This document shows, one piece after another, positions 1 to 6,682 of a stretch of 15,276 nt of DNA. The position numbers were made by a program, and so were the translations under genes. A model generated the notes under the pieces. That model was not told where the DNA came from. It made no database searches and was given only the letters and a program-made list of their open reading frames with translations. Each line of letters starts with the position of its first letter. Position 1 is the stretch's first letter. The stretch comes from JAICYJ01 sp036263035 (GTDB taxonomy: Bacteria > Actinomycetota > Thermoleophilia > Gaiellales > JAICJC01), in assembly GCA_036263035.1 (NCBI GenBank), contig DATAHR010000093.1, forward strand, positions 1-15,276. Direction: 5' to 3'.

Positions 1-506
1 TCGCGAAGGAGTTCGGCGGCGCGGGTGTGCTCGGTCTGATGTACGCCGCCCCGGCGGTGGGATCCCTGGTCGCGACCGTCACCAGCGGCTGGGCGGGAAG
101 CGTCCACCGGCACGGCGTGGCCATCTGCATCGCCGCAGCCGGCTGGGGCGCGGCGATCGTCCTGACCGGCCTGGCGCCCGGTCTGCTGCTCGTGCTGCTG
201 GGCCTGGCCGTCGCCGGCGGGGCCGACACCATCTCTGGCATCTTCCGGTCGACCGTCTGGAACCAGACCATCCCGGACGAGCTGCGCGGCCGCCTGGCCG
301 GGATCGAGCAGGTGAGCTACTCGACCGGCCCGCTGCTCGGGAACGTGGAGTCGGGCCTGGCGGCGGCGCTGATCGGCGTTCGGGGCGCGATCATCTCCGG
401 CGGCGCGCTGTGCGTGCTCGGCGTGGCCGTGGTCGGGATCGGCCTGCCGGTGTTCTGGAGCTACGACGCCGAGGACGAGCCGACGCCGGATCCCGCACCC
501 GCGTAA
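1..506 (+). CDS. MFS transporter, EntS-like (MFS_3), C-terminal part
   Basis: This is the 3' end of a major facilitator exporter whose start lies left of the window. The frame is open from base 3 and ends with TAA at 504-506. The visible 168 or so residues contain hydrophobic segments typical of the last four to five membrane helices (GLMYAAPAVGSLVATV, AICIAAAGWGAAIVL, LLLVLLGLAVAGGADTISG, and two more near the end). The loop NQTIPDELRGRLAGIE followed by STGPLLGNVESG is characteristic of the MFS_3/enterobactin-exporter-like group. The C-terminus is a short acidic, proline-rich cytoplasmic tail. The substrate cannot be told. A GTG at 27 is an internal Val codon rather than a start, because the family motif continues upstream of it. 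Confidence 0.85.
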   Translation, partial: AKEFGGAGVLGLMYAAPAVGSLVATVTSGWAGSVHRHGVAICIAAAGWGAAIVLTGLAPGLLLVLLGLAVAGGADTISGIFRSTVWNQTIPDELRGRLAGIEQVSYSTGPLLGNVESGLAAALIGVRGAIISGGALCVLGVAVVGIGLPVFWSYDAEDEPTPDPAPA

Positions 507-523
507 CAGCACCGTCGCGGGTG
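496..523. terminator. Inverted repeat across the MFS stop, possible terminator
   Basis: CACCCGCG (496-503) and CGCGGGTG (516-523) form a perfect 8-base-pair stem with a 12-base loop that contains the TAA stop of the transporter. It sits between two convergent genes. No T-run follows on either strand, so it would be a weak or Rho-assisted terminator at best. Confidence 0.35.
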
Positions 524-536
524 ACGCTGGAGGCGC

Positions 537-935
537 TCAGGCGTCCTGATCGTGCGTGAGCGGGCCCGGCATGCGTGACGCGCCGGTGTCGGGATCGCTC
601 TGCGCCTCGTGATCCGCGATCGCCCACTCCGGCCCCGGACGCTCCCCCGGCTGGCCGGGAGGCGGCGCGTCGATGCGCTCCCGGCTCTCCACCGTGCGCT
701 CCTTACCGGTCATGTCCCTGGGGCCGTCCGGCTCGTCCGCCTGCTCGGGCAGCGGGCCGAACGCCGCCACGGCGTCGCCCACATGCGCGACGTCCTCGCC
801 ACCGGTCTCGTACGCGCGCTCCCGCGAGTCCGGCTCCCCCGGCGACGAAGGCTCGCTGGGCGGCTGGCCGCCGGAGTCCGGCTCGGGGCCGGGATACGGC
901 TCGGAGGGGGAGCGTTGATCAGGATCCTGCGTCAT
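537..935 (-). CDS. Hypothetical acidic, proline-rich, probably disordered protein
   Basis: A 132-residue protein that I do not recognise. It is dominated by Pro, Glu, Asp, Ser, Gly and Arg, with clusters such as PYPGPEPDSGGQPPSEPSSP, and has almost no hydrophobic core. A slightly more ordered patch (VAHVGDAVAAFGPLPEQ) lies at about residues 49-65. There is no signal peptide or membrane segment, so it is probably a soluble, intrinsically disordered protein. The ATG at 935-933 is the only good start; the upstream GCAGG is a weak ribosome site. It lies 29 bases after the stop of the next minus-strand gene (965-1468) and may be cotranscribed with it. Overlapping frames on both strands are open because of high GC, so some doubt remains that it is a gene. 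Confidence 0.5.
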   Translation of the reverse strand: MTQDPDQRSPSEPYPGPEPDSGGQPPSEPSSPGEPDSRERAYETGGEDVAHVGDAVAAFGPLPEQADEPDGPRDMTGKERTVESRERIDAPPPGQPGERPGPEWAIADHEAQSDPDTGASRMPGPLTHDQDA

Positions 936-964
936 GCGGCGGACCTGCCCGCCCGCGAACCGGT

Positions 965-1468
965 CTAAACCGCCGCCGGCGCCGGGCTGAGCCGCAGCTC
1001 GACGCAGGCGTCGGGCGCTCCCTCGACCGGGAACCAGGCCCGGATGGCGGCTGTGCCGGGGAGCAGCGAGGGATCGTGGCGCGCCTCGTCCGGCGTCAGC
1101 GGATAGGTGCGGACGCGCCCGCCGGGAAGGGCGCCCAGGCCGAACGTTCCGCTGCGGCGCGCCTCAACCAGATAGAAGGCGGCCAGCGAGAGCGCCGGGA
1201 GCAGCGGGTTGCCGTCGCGCCTGCCGTAGCCGAGTCGGTCGTGGGCGCGCGCCGCCGCCTCGATGGCCAGGGCCGCAACGGCGTCGGAGGCAGGCCCGCT
1301 GCGGTGGATGGGATCGCCGCCCGCCGGCTGGTGGAACACGGCCGCGGCCGGCATGCCGGCCGGCTCGAAGTGCCCCGGCATCGCGACATCGGCGATCGCC
1401 GGATGCAGCTCCACCGTGAGGCTCGTCGTCAGCTCGAGCAGCAGGTCGGCGAGGTCGTCGGGCTCCAC
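965..1468 (-). CDS. Hypothetical protein, about 167 residues
   Basis: I do not recognise the family. I take GTG at 1468-1466 as the start (VEPDDLADLLLELTTSLTVE); a longer frame to 1546 is possible but would overlap the divergent hydrolase gene. The start has CAGACT (1480-1475) six bases upstream, matching the leaderless spacing seen elsewhere in the window. The protein looks globular and cytoplasmic: an amphipathic N-terminal helix, a central alanine-rich helical part (ASDAVAALAIEAAARAHDRL), and a C-terminal part rich in strands (AIRAWFPVEG, CVELRLS). No catalytic motif is evident. It is divergent from the metallo-hydrolase, with 61 bases between the two starts. Confidence 0.6.
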   Translation of the reverse strand: MEPDDLADLLLELTTSLTVELHPAIADVAMPGHFEPAGMPAAAVFHQPAGGDPIHRSGPASDAVAALAIEAAARAHDRLGYGRRDGNPLLPALSLAAFYLVEARRSGTFGLGALPGGRVRTYPLTPDEARHDPSLLPGTAAIRAWFPVEGAPDACVELRLSPAPAAV

Positions 1469-1529
1469 GGCCGTAGTCTGGCAGCCGGGAACCGGCCCGA
1501 CGCCGCACCCCGCCCGACATACTGCGCTG
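1469..1529. promoter_or_regulatory. Divergent leaderless-type promoter region
   Basis: The 61-base gap between two divergent GTG starts holds a -10-like hexamer on each side. CATACT at 1518-1523 is followed by six bases and then GTG at 1530. On the minus strand CAGACT (1480-1475) is followed by six bases and then GTG at 1468. Neither start has a purine-rich ribosome site in the usual place, which supports leaderless mRNAs. No convincing -35 boxes are visible. Confidence 0.45.
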
Positions 1530-2492
1530 GTGGCCGGACCAACCACGACCGAGCTCGAGCCCGGCCTCGTGCAGGTGACGATGCCGCTGCCGTGGGCGCT
1601 CGACCATGTGCACTGCTACCTGCTCGCGGGAGCGGACGGCTGGACGGTCGTCGACGCCGGCCTGGGCACGGAGCAGACGCTCGCCTGGTGGGAGCAGGTG
1701 CTGGGCGATCTCGGCGATCCGCGCGTCGAGCGCATCGTCATCACCCACTACCACCCGGACCATCTCGGTGCCAGCGCCGGACTCGCCCGGCTGACCGGCG
1801 CGCATGAGGTCGTCCAGGGCCGGCTCGACCGTGAGCTGTCGGTGGCCGCGTGGGAGGACGGTGACGACGCCGAGTTCGAACGGTATCTGCGCCTGCACGG
1901 TATGCCGGACGACCTCGCCGCGGCGTCGACGAGGGCCGAGGGCGGCACGGCGGTGCACCCGGCGAAGCCCACGACGCTGGTCGAGGAGGGCGACGTCGTG
2001 TCCGCCGGCGGCCTGCAGTGGCGCGTGCTGCACCTGCCGGGCCACGCCGACGGCCACATCGCGCTGCACGACCCCGAGAGCGGACGGCTGATCGGGGGCG
2101 ACGTGCTGCTGGACGAGATCACGCCGAACGTCGGACGCTGGCCCGACACCGCGGCCGACCCGCTCGGCCGGTACCTGCGGACGCTCGAGCACATCGCGGG
2201 CCTCGCTCCGTCAACCGTCTACCCGGGGCACGGGCCGGTGATCCGAGCTGCGGCGGAGCGGGCGCGCGAGATCGCCGGCCATCACGACGATCGGCTCGAC
2301 GCGGCGGCCGGGGCCCTTGCGGAGGGCGCCGAGTCCGCATACGACGCCGCGCAGATCATCTGGCGGGACGAGCCGCTCGGCTTCCACGAGCAGCGGTTCG
2401 CCCTCGTCGAGTCGATCTCCCACCTGGAGCGGCTGGCCGCGACCGGCCGCGCCGTGGAGCACAGCCCGGCGCGCTGGCGCCCGGCCGCCTGA
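1530..2492 (+). CDS. Metallo-beta-lactamase-fold hydrolase
   Basis: A 320-residue cytoplasmic metallo-hydrolase of the MBL superfamily. The metal-binding signature THYHPDHLG lies at residues 72-80 (H73, H75, D77, H78), followed by H172 in LPGHADGH, D191 in GGDVLLDE and H234 in YPGHGP, so both metal sites are complete. The roughly 80 residues after the last histidine are helical, like the C-terminal winged-helix extension of LACTB2-like proteins. The substrate is unknown; thioesters, lactones and RNA ends are all handled by relatives. The GTG at 1530 is chosen because the fold begins soon after (LVQVTMPLPWALDHVHCYLL) and a -10-like element lies just upstream. The frame continues open to 1263, but that extension overlaps the divergent gene and looks non-coding. 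Confidence 0.9.
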   Translation: MAGPTTTELEPGLVQVTMPLPWALDHVHCYLLAGADGWTVVDAGLGTEQTLAWWEQVLGDLGDPRVERIVITHYHPDHLGASAGLARLTGAHEVVQGRLDRELSVAAWEDGDDAEFERYLRLHGMPDDLAAASTRAEGGTAVHPAKPTTLVEEGDVVSAGGLQWRVLHLPGHADGHIALHDPESGRLIGGDVLLDEITPNVGRWPDTAADPLGRYLRTLEHIAGLAPSTVYPGHGPVIRAAAERAREIAGHHDDRLDAAAGALAEGAESAYDAAQIIWRDEPLGFHEQRFALVESISHLERLAATGRAVEHSPARWRPAA

Positions 2493-2505
2493 CCCGCCCT
2501 CAGGC
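2487..2505. terminator. Small hairpin spanning two convergent stop codons
   Basis: GCCTGA (2487-2492) and TCAGGC (2500-2505) are a perfect 6-base inverted repeat with a 7-base loop. Each arm contains the TGA stop of one of the convergent genes. It could act weakly on both transcripts; there is no T-run. Both genes happening to end in Ala-stop would also give this symmetry. Confidence 0.25.
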
Positions 2506-3801
2506 AGCGAGCCGGTCGGGCAGATAGCGCCGGTGCGCCTCGGCGAGATCTCCATACAGCCGTTCTGCAAGCGGCAGCTGCTGCACCAGCGGGTTCGCGC
2601 ACAGCGCACGGATGGCGTCGACTCGCGAGCCGGACCACGCGGCATCGGCCGCGAGTGACTGGTACTCGCCCAGCTGCATGACCAGCCCGCGGACATGCGC
2701 CGGAAGCGGCAGCGATGGGATCGGCTCGATGCCTCCGGCGCCGCAGCGGCCGGTGATCTCGACGACGAGATCCTCCGGGAACCCTGGCAGGCAGCCGCCC
2801 TTGTTGGGGACGTTGACCGGGTAGACATCGCCCGTGTCGTTGAAGATGGCGCCCATGACGTCGATCGCCAGCTCGAGCTCGCTGATCCCTCCGCGGGAAC
2901 GGCCCGGATCCAGCTGCGGCCGGTCGCTCTGCGCCTGCTCGCGATAGTGATCCCAGTACGACGGCGCCTCGGCGATGATGTCCTCAGCCCGCGTCGTCGG
3001 CTTCGCGGCCAGCTCCGCGAGGATCTCGTCGCGGAAGTAGTAGTACCGGAAGTACTCCGCAGGGATCGACTCCATCGTGGCGGCCAGCTGGAGCACCCGG
3101 CGGTCCTCCCTGTCGAGCGAGGGGTCGTCGCGCCGCTCCTCCCAGGTGCGCTTGATGATCGGGACGAAATCCTCGCCGTCATACGTGTGCTCCACGCTCC
3201 AGCATGCGTGGTTCAGGCCGACCAGCTTGGCGTGCAGCCTCGAGCGGTCGACACGGCAGATGTGCGCCATGTCGTCCGCGAAGTAGATCGGCCCCTCGCA
3301 CAGCGACACGATCCGGATGCCGCTGTGCCGGCTCACAGCCTGGGCCACGAGGTTGACCGGGTTCGTGTAGTTGAAGATCCACGCGTCGGGGCACGCCTGC
3401 TCCATCTCGGCGCACACCTCCTTGAGCACGTTGATCGCCCGCAGGGCCATGAAGAAGCCGCCCGGCCCCTGCGTCTCCTGGCCGATCACCCCATGCCGCA
3501 GCGGGAGGCGCTCATCCTGCACCCGGGCCTCGAAGCCGCCGGGCCGGAACGAGGAGAGCACGGCGTCAGCGCCGTCGAGCGCCGCCCGGCGGTCGGTGGT
3601 CGAACGGATCGTGAGATCGACGCCCTTCACCTCGGCCATGCGGCGCGCCAGCCTCTCGATCAGGGTGAGGCGATCCTGGTCCAGGTCGACCAGCACGACC
3701 TCCGAGCCCTGGAACGAGTCGCCGTGCTCGATCAGTGACGCGACCGTGCCGGCCGCACGCGTCGACCCGCCGCCGAGATACACCACCTTGATCCGAGCCA
3801 T
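2500..3801 (-). CDS. Glycoside hydrolase family 4 (6-phospho-beta-glucosidase / alpha-glycosidase type)
   Basis: A 433-residue GH4 enzyme. This family cleaves glycosides by a redox-elimination mechanism that needs NAD+ and a divalent metal. The N-terminal Rossmann motif is YLGGGSTR (residues 8-15). RPGGFEARVQDERLPLRHG and VIGQETQGPGG (about 86-115), the TNPVN turn (146-150), metal-ligand candidates C168 (SLCEGPIY) and H198 (GLNHACW), and VNVPNKGG near the C-terminus are all family signatures. Length is normal. Whether the substrate is phosphorylated cannot be told; no PTS gene is nearby. The start is set by a strong GGAGG (3811-3807) five bases before ATG. It lies 49 bases after the FAD oxidoreductase gene and is probably the last gene of that operon. 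Confidence 0.88.
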   Translation of the reverse strand: MARIKVVYLGGGSTRAAGTVASLIEHGDSFQGSEVVLVDLDQDRLTLIERLARRMAEVKGVDLTIRSTTDRRAALDGADAVLSSFRPGGFEARVQDERLPLRHGVIGQETQGPGGFFMALRAINVLKEVCAEMEQACPDAWIFNYTNPVNLVAQAVSRHSGIRIVSLCEGPIYFADDMAHICRVDRSRLHAKLVGLNHACWSVEHTYDGEDFVPIIKRTWEERRDDPSLDREDRRVLQLAATMESIPAEYFRYYYFRDEILAELAAKPTTRAEDIIAEAPSYWDHYREQAQSDRPQLDPGRSRGGISELELAIDVMGAIFNDTGDVYPVNVPNKGGCLPGFPEDLVVEITGRCGAGGIEPIPSLPLPAHVRGLVMQLGEYQSLAADAAWSGSRVDAIRALCANPLVQQLPLAERLYGDLAEAHRRYLPDRLAA

Positions 3802-3850
3802 CTCCGCCTCCCTCCCGGGGCGCAGTCTGCCACAGCGGTAGCGGAGACGC

Positions 3851-5239
3851 TCAGCTGTCGAACCCGAGCCCGAGCCGGTTGAGCGCGCGCAGATAGAGGC
3901 TGCGGCGCCCGCCGTTGCGGTCGGCCCTCCCGAGCTCCCGGATGGTCAGCCGGATGCCGGCGAAGCGCAGCGGCTCGGGTGGGAAGGGCCGCGGCTTCGT
4001 GCGCACGAAGCGCAGGCGCGTTGCTTCGGTGTCCCGTCCATCCAGGAGGTCGAGCGCGACCCTGGCGCCGAAGCGGCTGGCCGCGACGCCGAGCCCCGTG
4101 TAGCCGACGGCGTAGGACACGCGGCCGCCCATGGCCGTGTCGAACATGACGCAGAACCGGCTGCACGTGTCGATCACGCCGCCCCACCGGTGGCTGAACG
4201 AGGTGCCCTCGAGCTGGGGGAACGTCTCGAAGAAGTGGCGCGCCAGCACCTCGAACGTCGCCGGCCGCTGCTCCAGCTCGGGAGCCACGGCGTTGCCGTA
4301 ATGGTAGATGGCGTCGTACCCACCCCAGAGGATGCGGTTGTCGTCGGTCAGCCGGTAGTAGTGGAAAAAGTTGCCTGCGTCGGCGAGCCCCTGTCTGCCG
4401 CTCCAGCCGATCGCCCGCATCCGCGCTGCGTCGAGCGGCTCGGTCACCAGCACGTAGTCATAGATCGGCGCGACGTAGCGGCGGATGGCCCCGACCAGCG
4501 GCGGGAACCCGTTGGTGGCAAGCACGACGCGATCGGCGCGGAGGGTCCCCTCGGGGACGGACAGCCGCACGCCGTCGGCAAGCTCGTGCATCGCGCGCAC
4601 GGGGCTGCCCTCGTGCACGCGCACGCCAAGCTCGATGCACGCCCGGCGCAGGCCCCATGCCAGCCTCGCGGGATCGACGAGCGCCGCCTCGCTGCGCTGC
4701 AGCAGGCCGCCGATGTACGTGGGGGACGCGATCTCCGCGCGCATGCGGTCGGCGTCCAGCCAGTCGGCATCGAGGCCGTGTTCGCGCATGACCGGGACGA
4801 AGCCGCGCAGCTCGTCGACCTCGTGCGCGGTGCGGGCGACCGTGATGTAGCCCGGCCGCTCCCAGGAGCAGTCGATCCCGTGGCGCTCGATCGCCTGCTC
4901 GATCCCGGCCAGGTTGTCGCGCCCCAGCCGTTCGAGCGTCCCGATCTCATCGGGGAACCGCTCAACGCCGTTCGGCAGGCCGTGCGTCAGCGAGGCATCG
5001 GCGAACCCGCCGTTGCGGCCGGTCGCGCCATCGGCGACCGCACCCTGCTCGAGCAGGACGACGTCGCGCCCGGGGTCGTCCTCCTTCGCCTGCAGGGCGG
5101 CCCAAAGGCCGGTGAAACCGCCGCCGATCACGGCCAGCGCGCACGTCTGCTCCCCCGCGAGCGGCTCCGCCGCGGACGGCCGCAGCGGCGAGTCCAGCCA
5201 GTACGGCCGCGGCTCCGCATCCCTCCAGCCGCCCGTCAC
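3851..5239 (-). CDS. FAD-dependent oxidoreductase, PuuB/DadA-like (DAO family)
   Basis: A 462-residue flavoprotein of the D-amino-acid-oxidase fold. The dinucleotide-binding GGGFTG is at residues 39-44, with the ribose-binding acidic residue at E64 (VVLLEQ). GATGRNGG (71-78) is the second FAD contact, typical of gamma-glutamylputrescine-oxidase-like proteins, and YAVGYTGLGVAASRFG (376-391) is the C-terminal FAD motif. It likely oxidises an amine or amino acid with release of an imine; the exact substrate is not visible. It begins with GTG at 5239, overlapping the cupin gene's TGA in the four bases GTGA, so translation is probably coupled. Pairing with a cupin_3 protein is common for PuuB-like enzymes. 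The roughly 60 residues after the FAD domain are basic. Confidence 0.87.
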   Translation of the reverse strand: MTGGWRDAEPRPYWLDSPLRPSAAEPLAGEQTCALAVIGGGFTGLWAALQAKEDDPGRDVVLLEQGAVADGATGRNGGFADASLTHGLPNGVERFPDEIGTLERLGRDNLAGIEQAIERHGIDCSWERPGYITVARTAHEVDELRGFVPVMREHGLDADWLDADRMRAEIASPTYIGGLLQRSEAALVDPARLAWGLRRACIELGVRVHEGSPVRAMHELADGVRLSVPEGTLRADRVVLATNGFPPLVGAIRRYVAPIYDYVLVTEPLDAARMRAIGWSGRQGLADAGNFFHYYRLTDDNRILWGGYDAIYHYGNAVAPELEQRPATFEVLARHFFETFPQLEGTSFSHRWGGVIDTCSRFCVMFDTAMGGRVSYAVGYTGLGVAASRFGARVALDLLDGRDTEATRLRFVRTKPRPFPPEPLRFAGIRLTIRELGRADRNGGRRSLYLRALNRLGLGFDS

Positions 5240-5589
5240 GGAAGCAGGATCTGGTAGGCCTTGCGCAGCGTCTCGTGGACGACCCAGGTGGTGCGGGCGC
5301 CTTCCTCGAGAACGCCCAGGGCGCCGGGGCCGACGTCATACGGCTCGCCGCCGTCGGGCATGATCGTGGCACGGCCGGAGATGACGACGAACATCTCGTT
5401 GGCCTCGGTGTCGGCGGCTGTGCCCGGCGTCATCTGCCAGACGCCGCGGATGACACGCCCGTCGTCGCTCTGCCAGACGACGTGGTTGAACGCCTCCGGA
5501 GCACCGTCGAGAATGGAGGCCGGATCCAGCGGATCCGGCTCCAGCTCGAGGTCCGGCACATGCACGGCGAAGCATCCGGTGGCGCGCAT
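5236..5589 (-). CDS. Cupin_3 (DUF861) domain protein
   Basis: A 117-residue single-domain cupin. The core EMFVVISGRATIMPDGGE, then VGPGALGVLEEGARTTWVV and the ending ETLRKAYQI, match the DUF861/cupin_3 group, often encoded beside FAD amine oxidoreductases. The motif-1 histidines of classical metal cupins are mostly absent, as is usual in this group, so a binding or sensing role is as likely as catalysis. The ATG at 5589-5587 lies 8 bases after the msrA stop; there is no clear ribosome site, suggesting coupling to msrA. Its stop overlaps the next start. It sits in the middle of the presumed msrA - cupin - FAD oxidoreductase - GH4 operon. Confidence 0.82.
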   Translation of the reverse strand: MRATGCFAVHVPDLELEPDPLDPASILDGAPEAFNHVVWQSDDGRVIRGVWQMTPGTAADTEANEMFVVISGRATIMPDGGEPYDVGPGALGVLEEGARTTWVVHETLRKAYQILLP

Positions 5590-5597
5590 GGCCGGGA

Positions 5598-6143
5598 TCA
5601 GCGTCCGAACAGACTGTGCAGCAGGCCGGGCTTCTGCTCGACCGGCTCGCTCCGCGGCTGCACCGGCTCGGGGGCGCGCATTGCGCACGCCACCTGGCCG
5701 TGCTTCTCGAAGTAGCGCTGGTGGTACTCCTCGGCGCGCCAGAACGTCCCGGCATCCGTGATCTCGGTCACGATCGGACGGCCCAGATGCGTCTGCATCG
5801 CGGCCAGCGACTCCTCGGCCAGCCGCCGCTGCTCGGGCGAGTGGACGTAGATGGCAGAGCGGTACTGCGTGCCCACGTCCGGGCCCTGGCGATTCTTCTG
5901 GGTCGGGTCGTGCTCGTTCCAGAACACTGCCAGCAGCTGCTCGTAGGAGACCCGCTCCGGGTCGTACTCGACCTCGACCGCCTCGGCGTGTCCGGTGCGT
6001 CCGCTGCACACCGTGCGGTAGTCCGGGTCATTGACGGTGCCGCCGGTGTAGCCGACGGCCGTCGAGGTGACGCCCTCGATCTGCATGAAGGCGTGCTCGA
6101 CGCCCCAGAAGCAGCCTGCTGCGAAGGTGGCCTTCTCGGTCAT
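5598..6143 (-). CDS. msrA: Peptide-methionine (S)-S-oxide reductase MsrA
   Basis: A 181-residue MsrA, which reduces S-epimers of methionine sulfoxide in oxidised proteins using thioredoxin. The catalytic motif AAGCFWGVEH gives C11. TGHAEAVEVEYDP (50-62), GTQYRSAIY (91-99) and FWRAEEYHQRYFEKH (134-148) are all present. Further cysteines are C46 and C153; C153, near the C-terminus, is the probable resolving residue. The last 25 residues form a proline- and charge-rich tail. The ATG at 6143 is preferred over the longer open frame (to 6275) because the family starts here and GAGGAG lies at 6160-6155. The selenoprotein-like peroxiredoxin is 61 bases upstream on the same strand, so the two may share an oxidative-stress role. 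Confidence 0.95.
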   Translation of the reverse strand: MTEKATFAAGCFWGVEHAFMQIEGVTSTAVGYTGGTVNDPDYRTVCSGRTGHAEAVEVEYDPERVSYEQLLAVFWNEHDPTQKNRQGPDVGTQYRSAIYVHSPEQRRLAEESLAAMQTHLGRPIVTEITDAGTFWRAEEYHQRYFEKHGQVACAMRAPEPVQPRSEPVEQKPGLLHSLFGR

Positions 6144-6204
6144 GTGATGATCAGCTCCTCGGGAAATGGTGTCCGAACTGTAGTCTCGCCCGAAGGCCCG
6201 TTCG
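6144..6204 (-). promoter_or_regulatory. Probable msrA promoter and ribosome site
   Basis: The 61-base gap between the peroxiredoxin stop and msrA contains TACAGT (6182-6177), a TANNNT -10 candidate that would give a leader of about 30 bases, and GAGGAG (6160-6155) eleven bases before the ATG. No good -35 is seen 17 bases upstream. Readthrough from the peroxiredoxin promoter is also possible. Confidence 0.35.
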
Positions 6205-6654
6205 TTACAGGGATGCGGCCGCCTCGAGCAGCTCCGCGACGTCGGGCACCTCGTCGTCGCCGTAGGTGCGCGCAAACCGGATCACCCCGTCCCCATCGGC
6301 GATGAACGCCGAGCGCACCGGCGTCTCCGCCAGCCCGTCCAGGGTCTGGCCGACCCCGAATGCGCGCACCGCCTCGGCGTTCCAGTCGGAGAGCAGCGGG
6401 AAGGTGAGTCCGAGCCGCCGCGCCCACTCGAGATGCGAGTACGGGCTGTCCCGCGACACCCCGACGACGGCGACGCCGTGCGACCGGAACTGCGCGCCCC
6501 TGTCACGCAGGAGCCGAAGCTCGTTCCGTCAGGTGCCGGTCCAGTCGTAGAGGTAGAAGGCGATCAGCACGGCGCCCAGCGACCGCAGCGGCACCGGCTC
6601 GGCATCGATGCCGAACAGCGTCAGGTCGGGAAGTGGGTCGCCAGGGCCGAGCAT
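6205..6654 (-). CDS. Selenocysteine-containing peroxiredoxin (AhpC/TSA, AhpE-like), in-frame TGA at residue 42
   Basis: Reading from ATG at 6654 gives a 149-residue thioredoxin-fold peroxidase, open throughout except for TGA at 6531-6529. The order is MLGPGDPLPDLTLFGID (N-terminal strand typical of Prx), VLIAFYLYDWTGT, then TGA, then RNELRLLRDRGAQF, VAVVGVSRDSPYSH, LTFPLLSDWN and VRSAFIADGDGVIRF. In peroxiredoxins the TxxC motif carries the peroxidatic cysteine that reduces peroxides; here T39-G40-T41 is followed by the TGA, so position 42 is exactly that residue. No cysteine occurs anywhere else, so without selenocysteine the protein would lack its redox centre. The conserved Arg of the fold is present (VRSAF). 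It has no resolving cysteine, so it would be a one-selenocysteine enzyme needing an external thiol. A SECIS-like stem-loop follows. A nonsense mutation is the alternative, but is less likely. Confidence 0.85.
6485..6531 (-). promoter_or_regulatory. UGA selenocysteine codon with SECIS-like stem-loop
   Basis: On the mRNA, UGA (6531-6529) is followed directly by CGGAAC (6528-6523), which pairs perfectly with GUUCCG (6490-6485). Inside is a second stem, GCUCCUG (6514-6508) with CAGGGGC (6502-6496), seven pairs with one G-U wobble, closing a five-base loop CGUGA (6507-6503). The loop has a G at its second position followed by U, 23 bases after the UGA. Bacterial SECIS elements bind SelB through a short apical loop with a G in its first two positions, roughly 16-37 bases after UGA. 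The fit is by hand; folding energy was not computed. Confidence 0.7.
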
Positions 6655-6682
6655 CCGCGCGAGGTTAACTAGGATCCCCGGC
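6655..6682. promoter_or_regulatory. 28-base divergent promoter with back-to-back -10 elements
   Basis: Only 28 bases separate the peroxiredoxin ATG (minus) from the DUF2277 ATG (plus). On the minus strand TAACCT (6667-6662) is followed by seven bases and ATG. On the plus strand TAGGAT (6670-6675) is followed by seven bases and ATG at 6683. The two hexamers are two bases apart, so both genes would be leaderless, each upstream promoter half would lie in the other coding region, and polymerase could not occupy both at once. Confidence 0.5.

Noticed and set aside
1263..1529. N-terminal extension of the metallo-hydrolase
   Set aside because: It overlaps the divergent gene and has no domain content; the family start fits GTG 1530.
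575..1807. 410-residue plus-strand frame
   Set aside because: Arg/Pro/Ala-rich shadow that overlaps three better genes; open only because of high GC.
6205..6459. Short 84-residue protein starting at GTG 6459
   Set aside because: It is the C-terminal part of the peroxiredoxin, which lacks the catalytic region. The frame, motifs and start upstream of the TGA continue seamlessly to 6654.
6205..6654. Peroxiredoxin as a pseudogene with a nonsense mutation
   Set aside because: A single stop exactly at the catalytic codon, no frameshift, no other Cys and a SECIS-like fold make selenocysteine the better explanation, though sequencing error or TGC-to-TGA mutation is not excluded.
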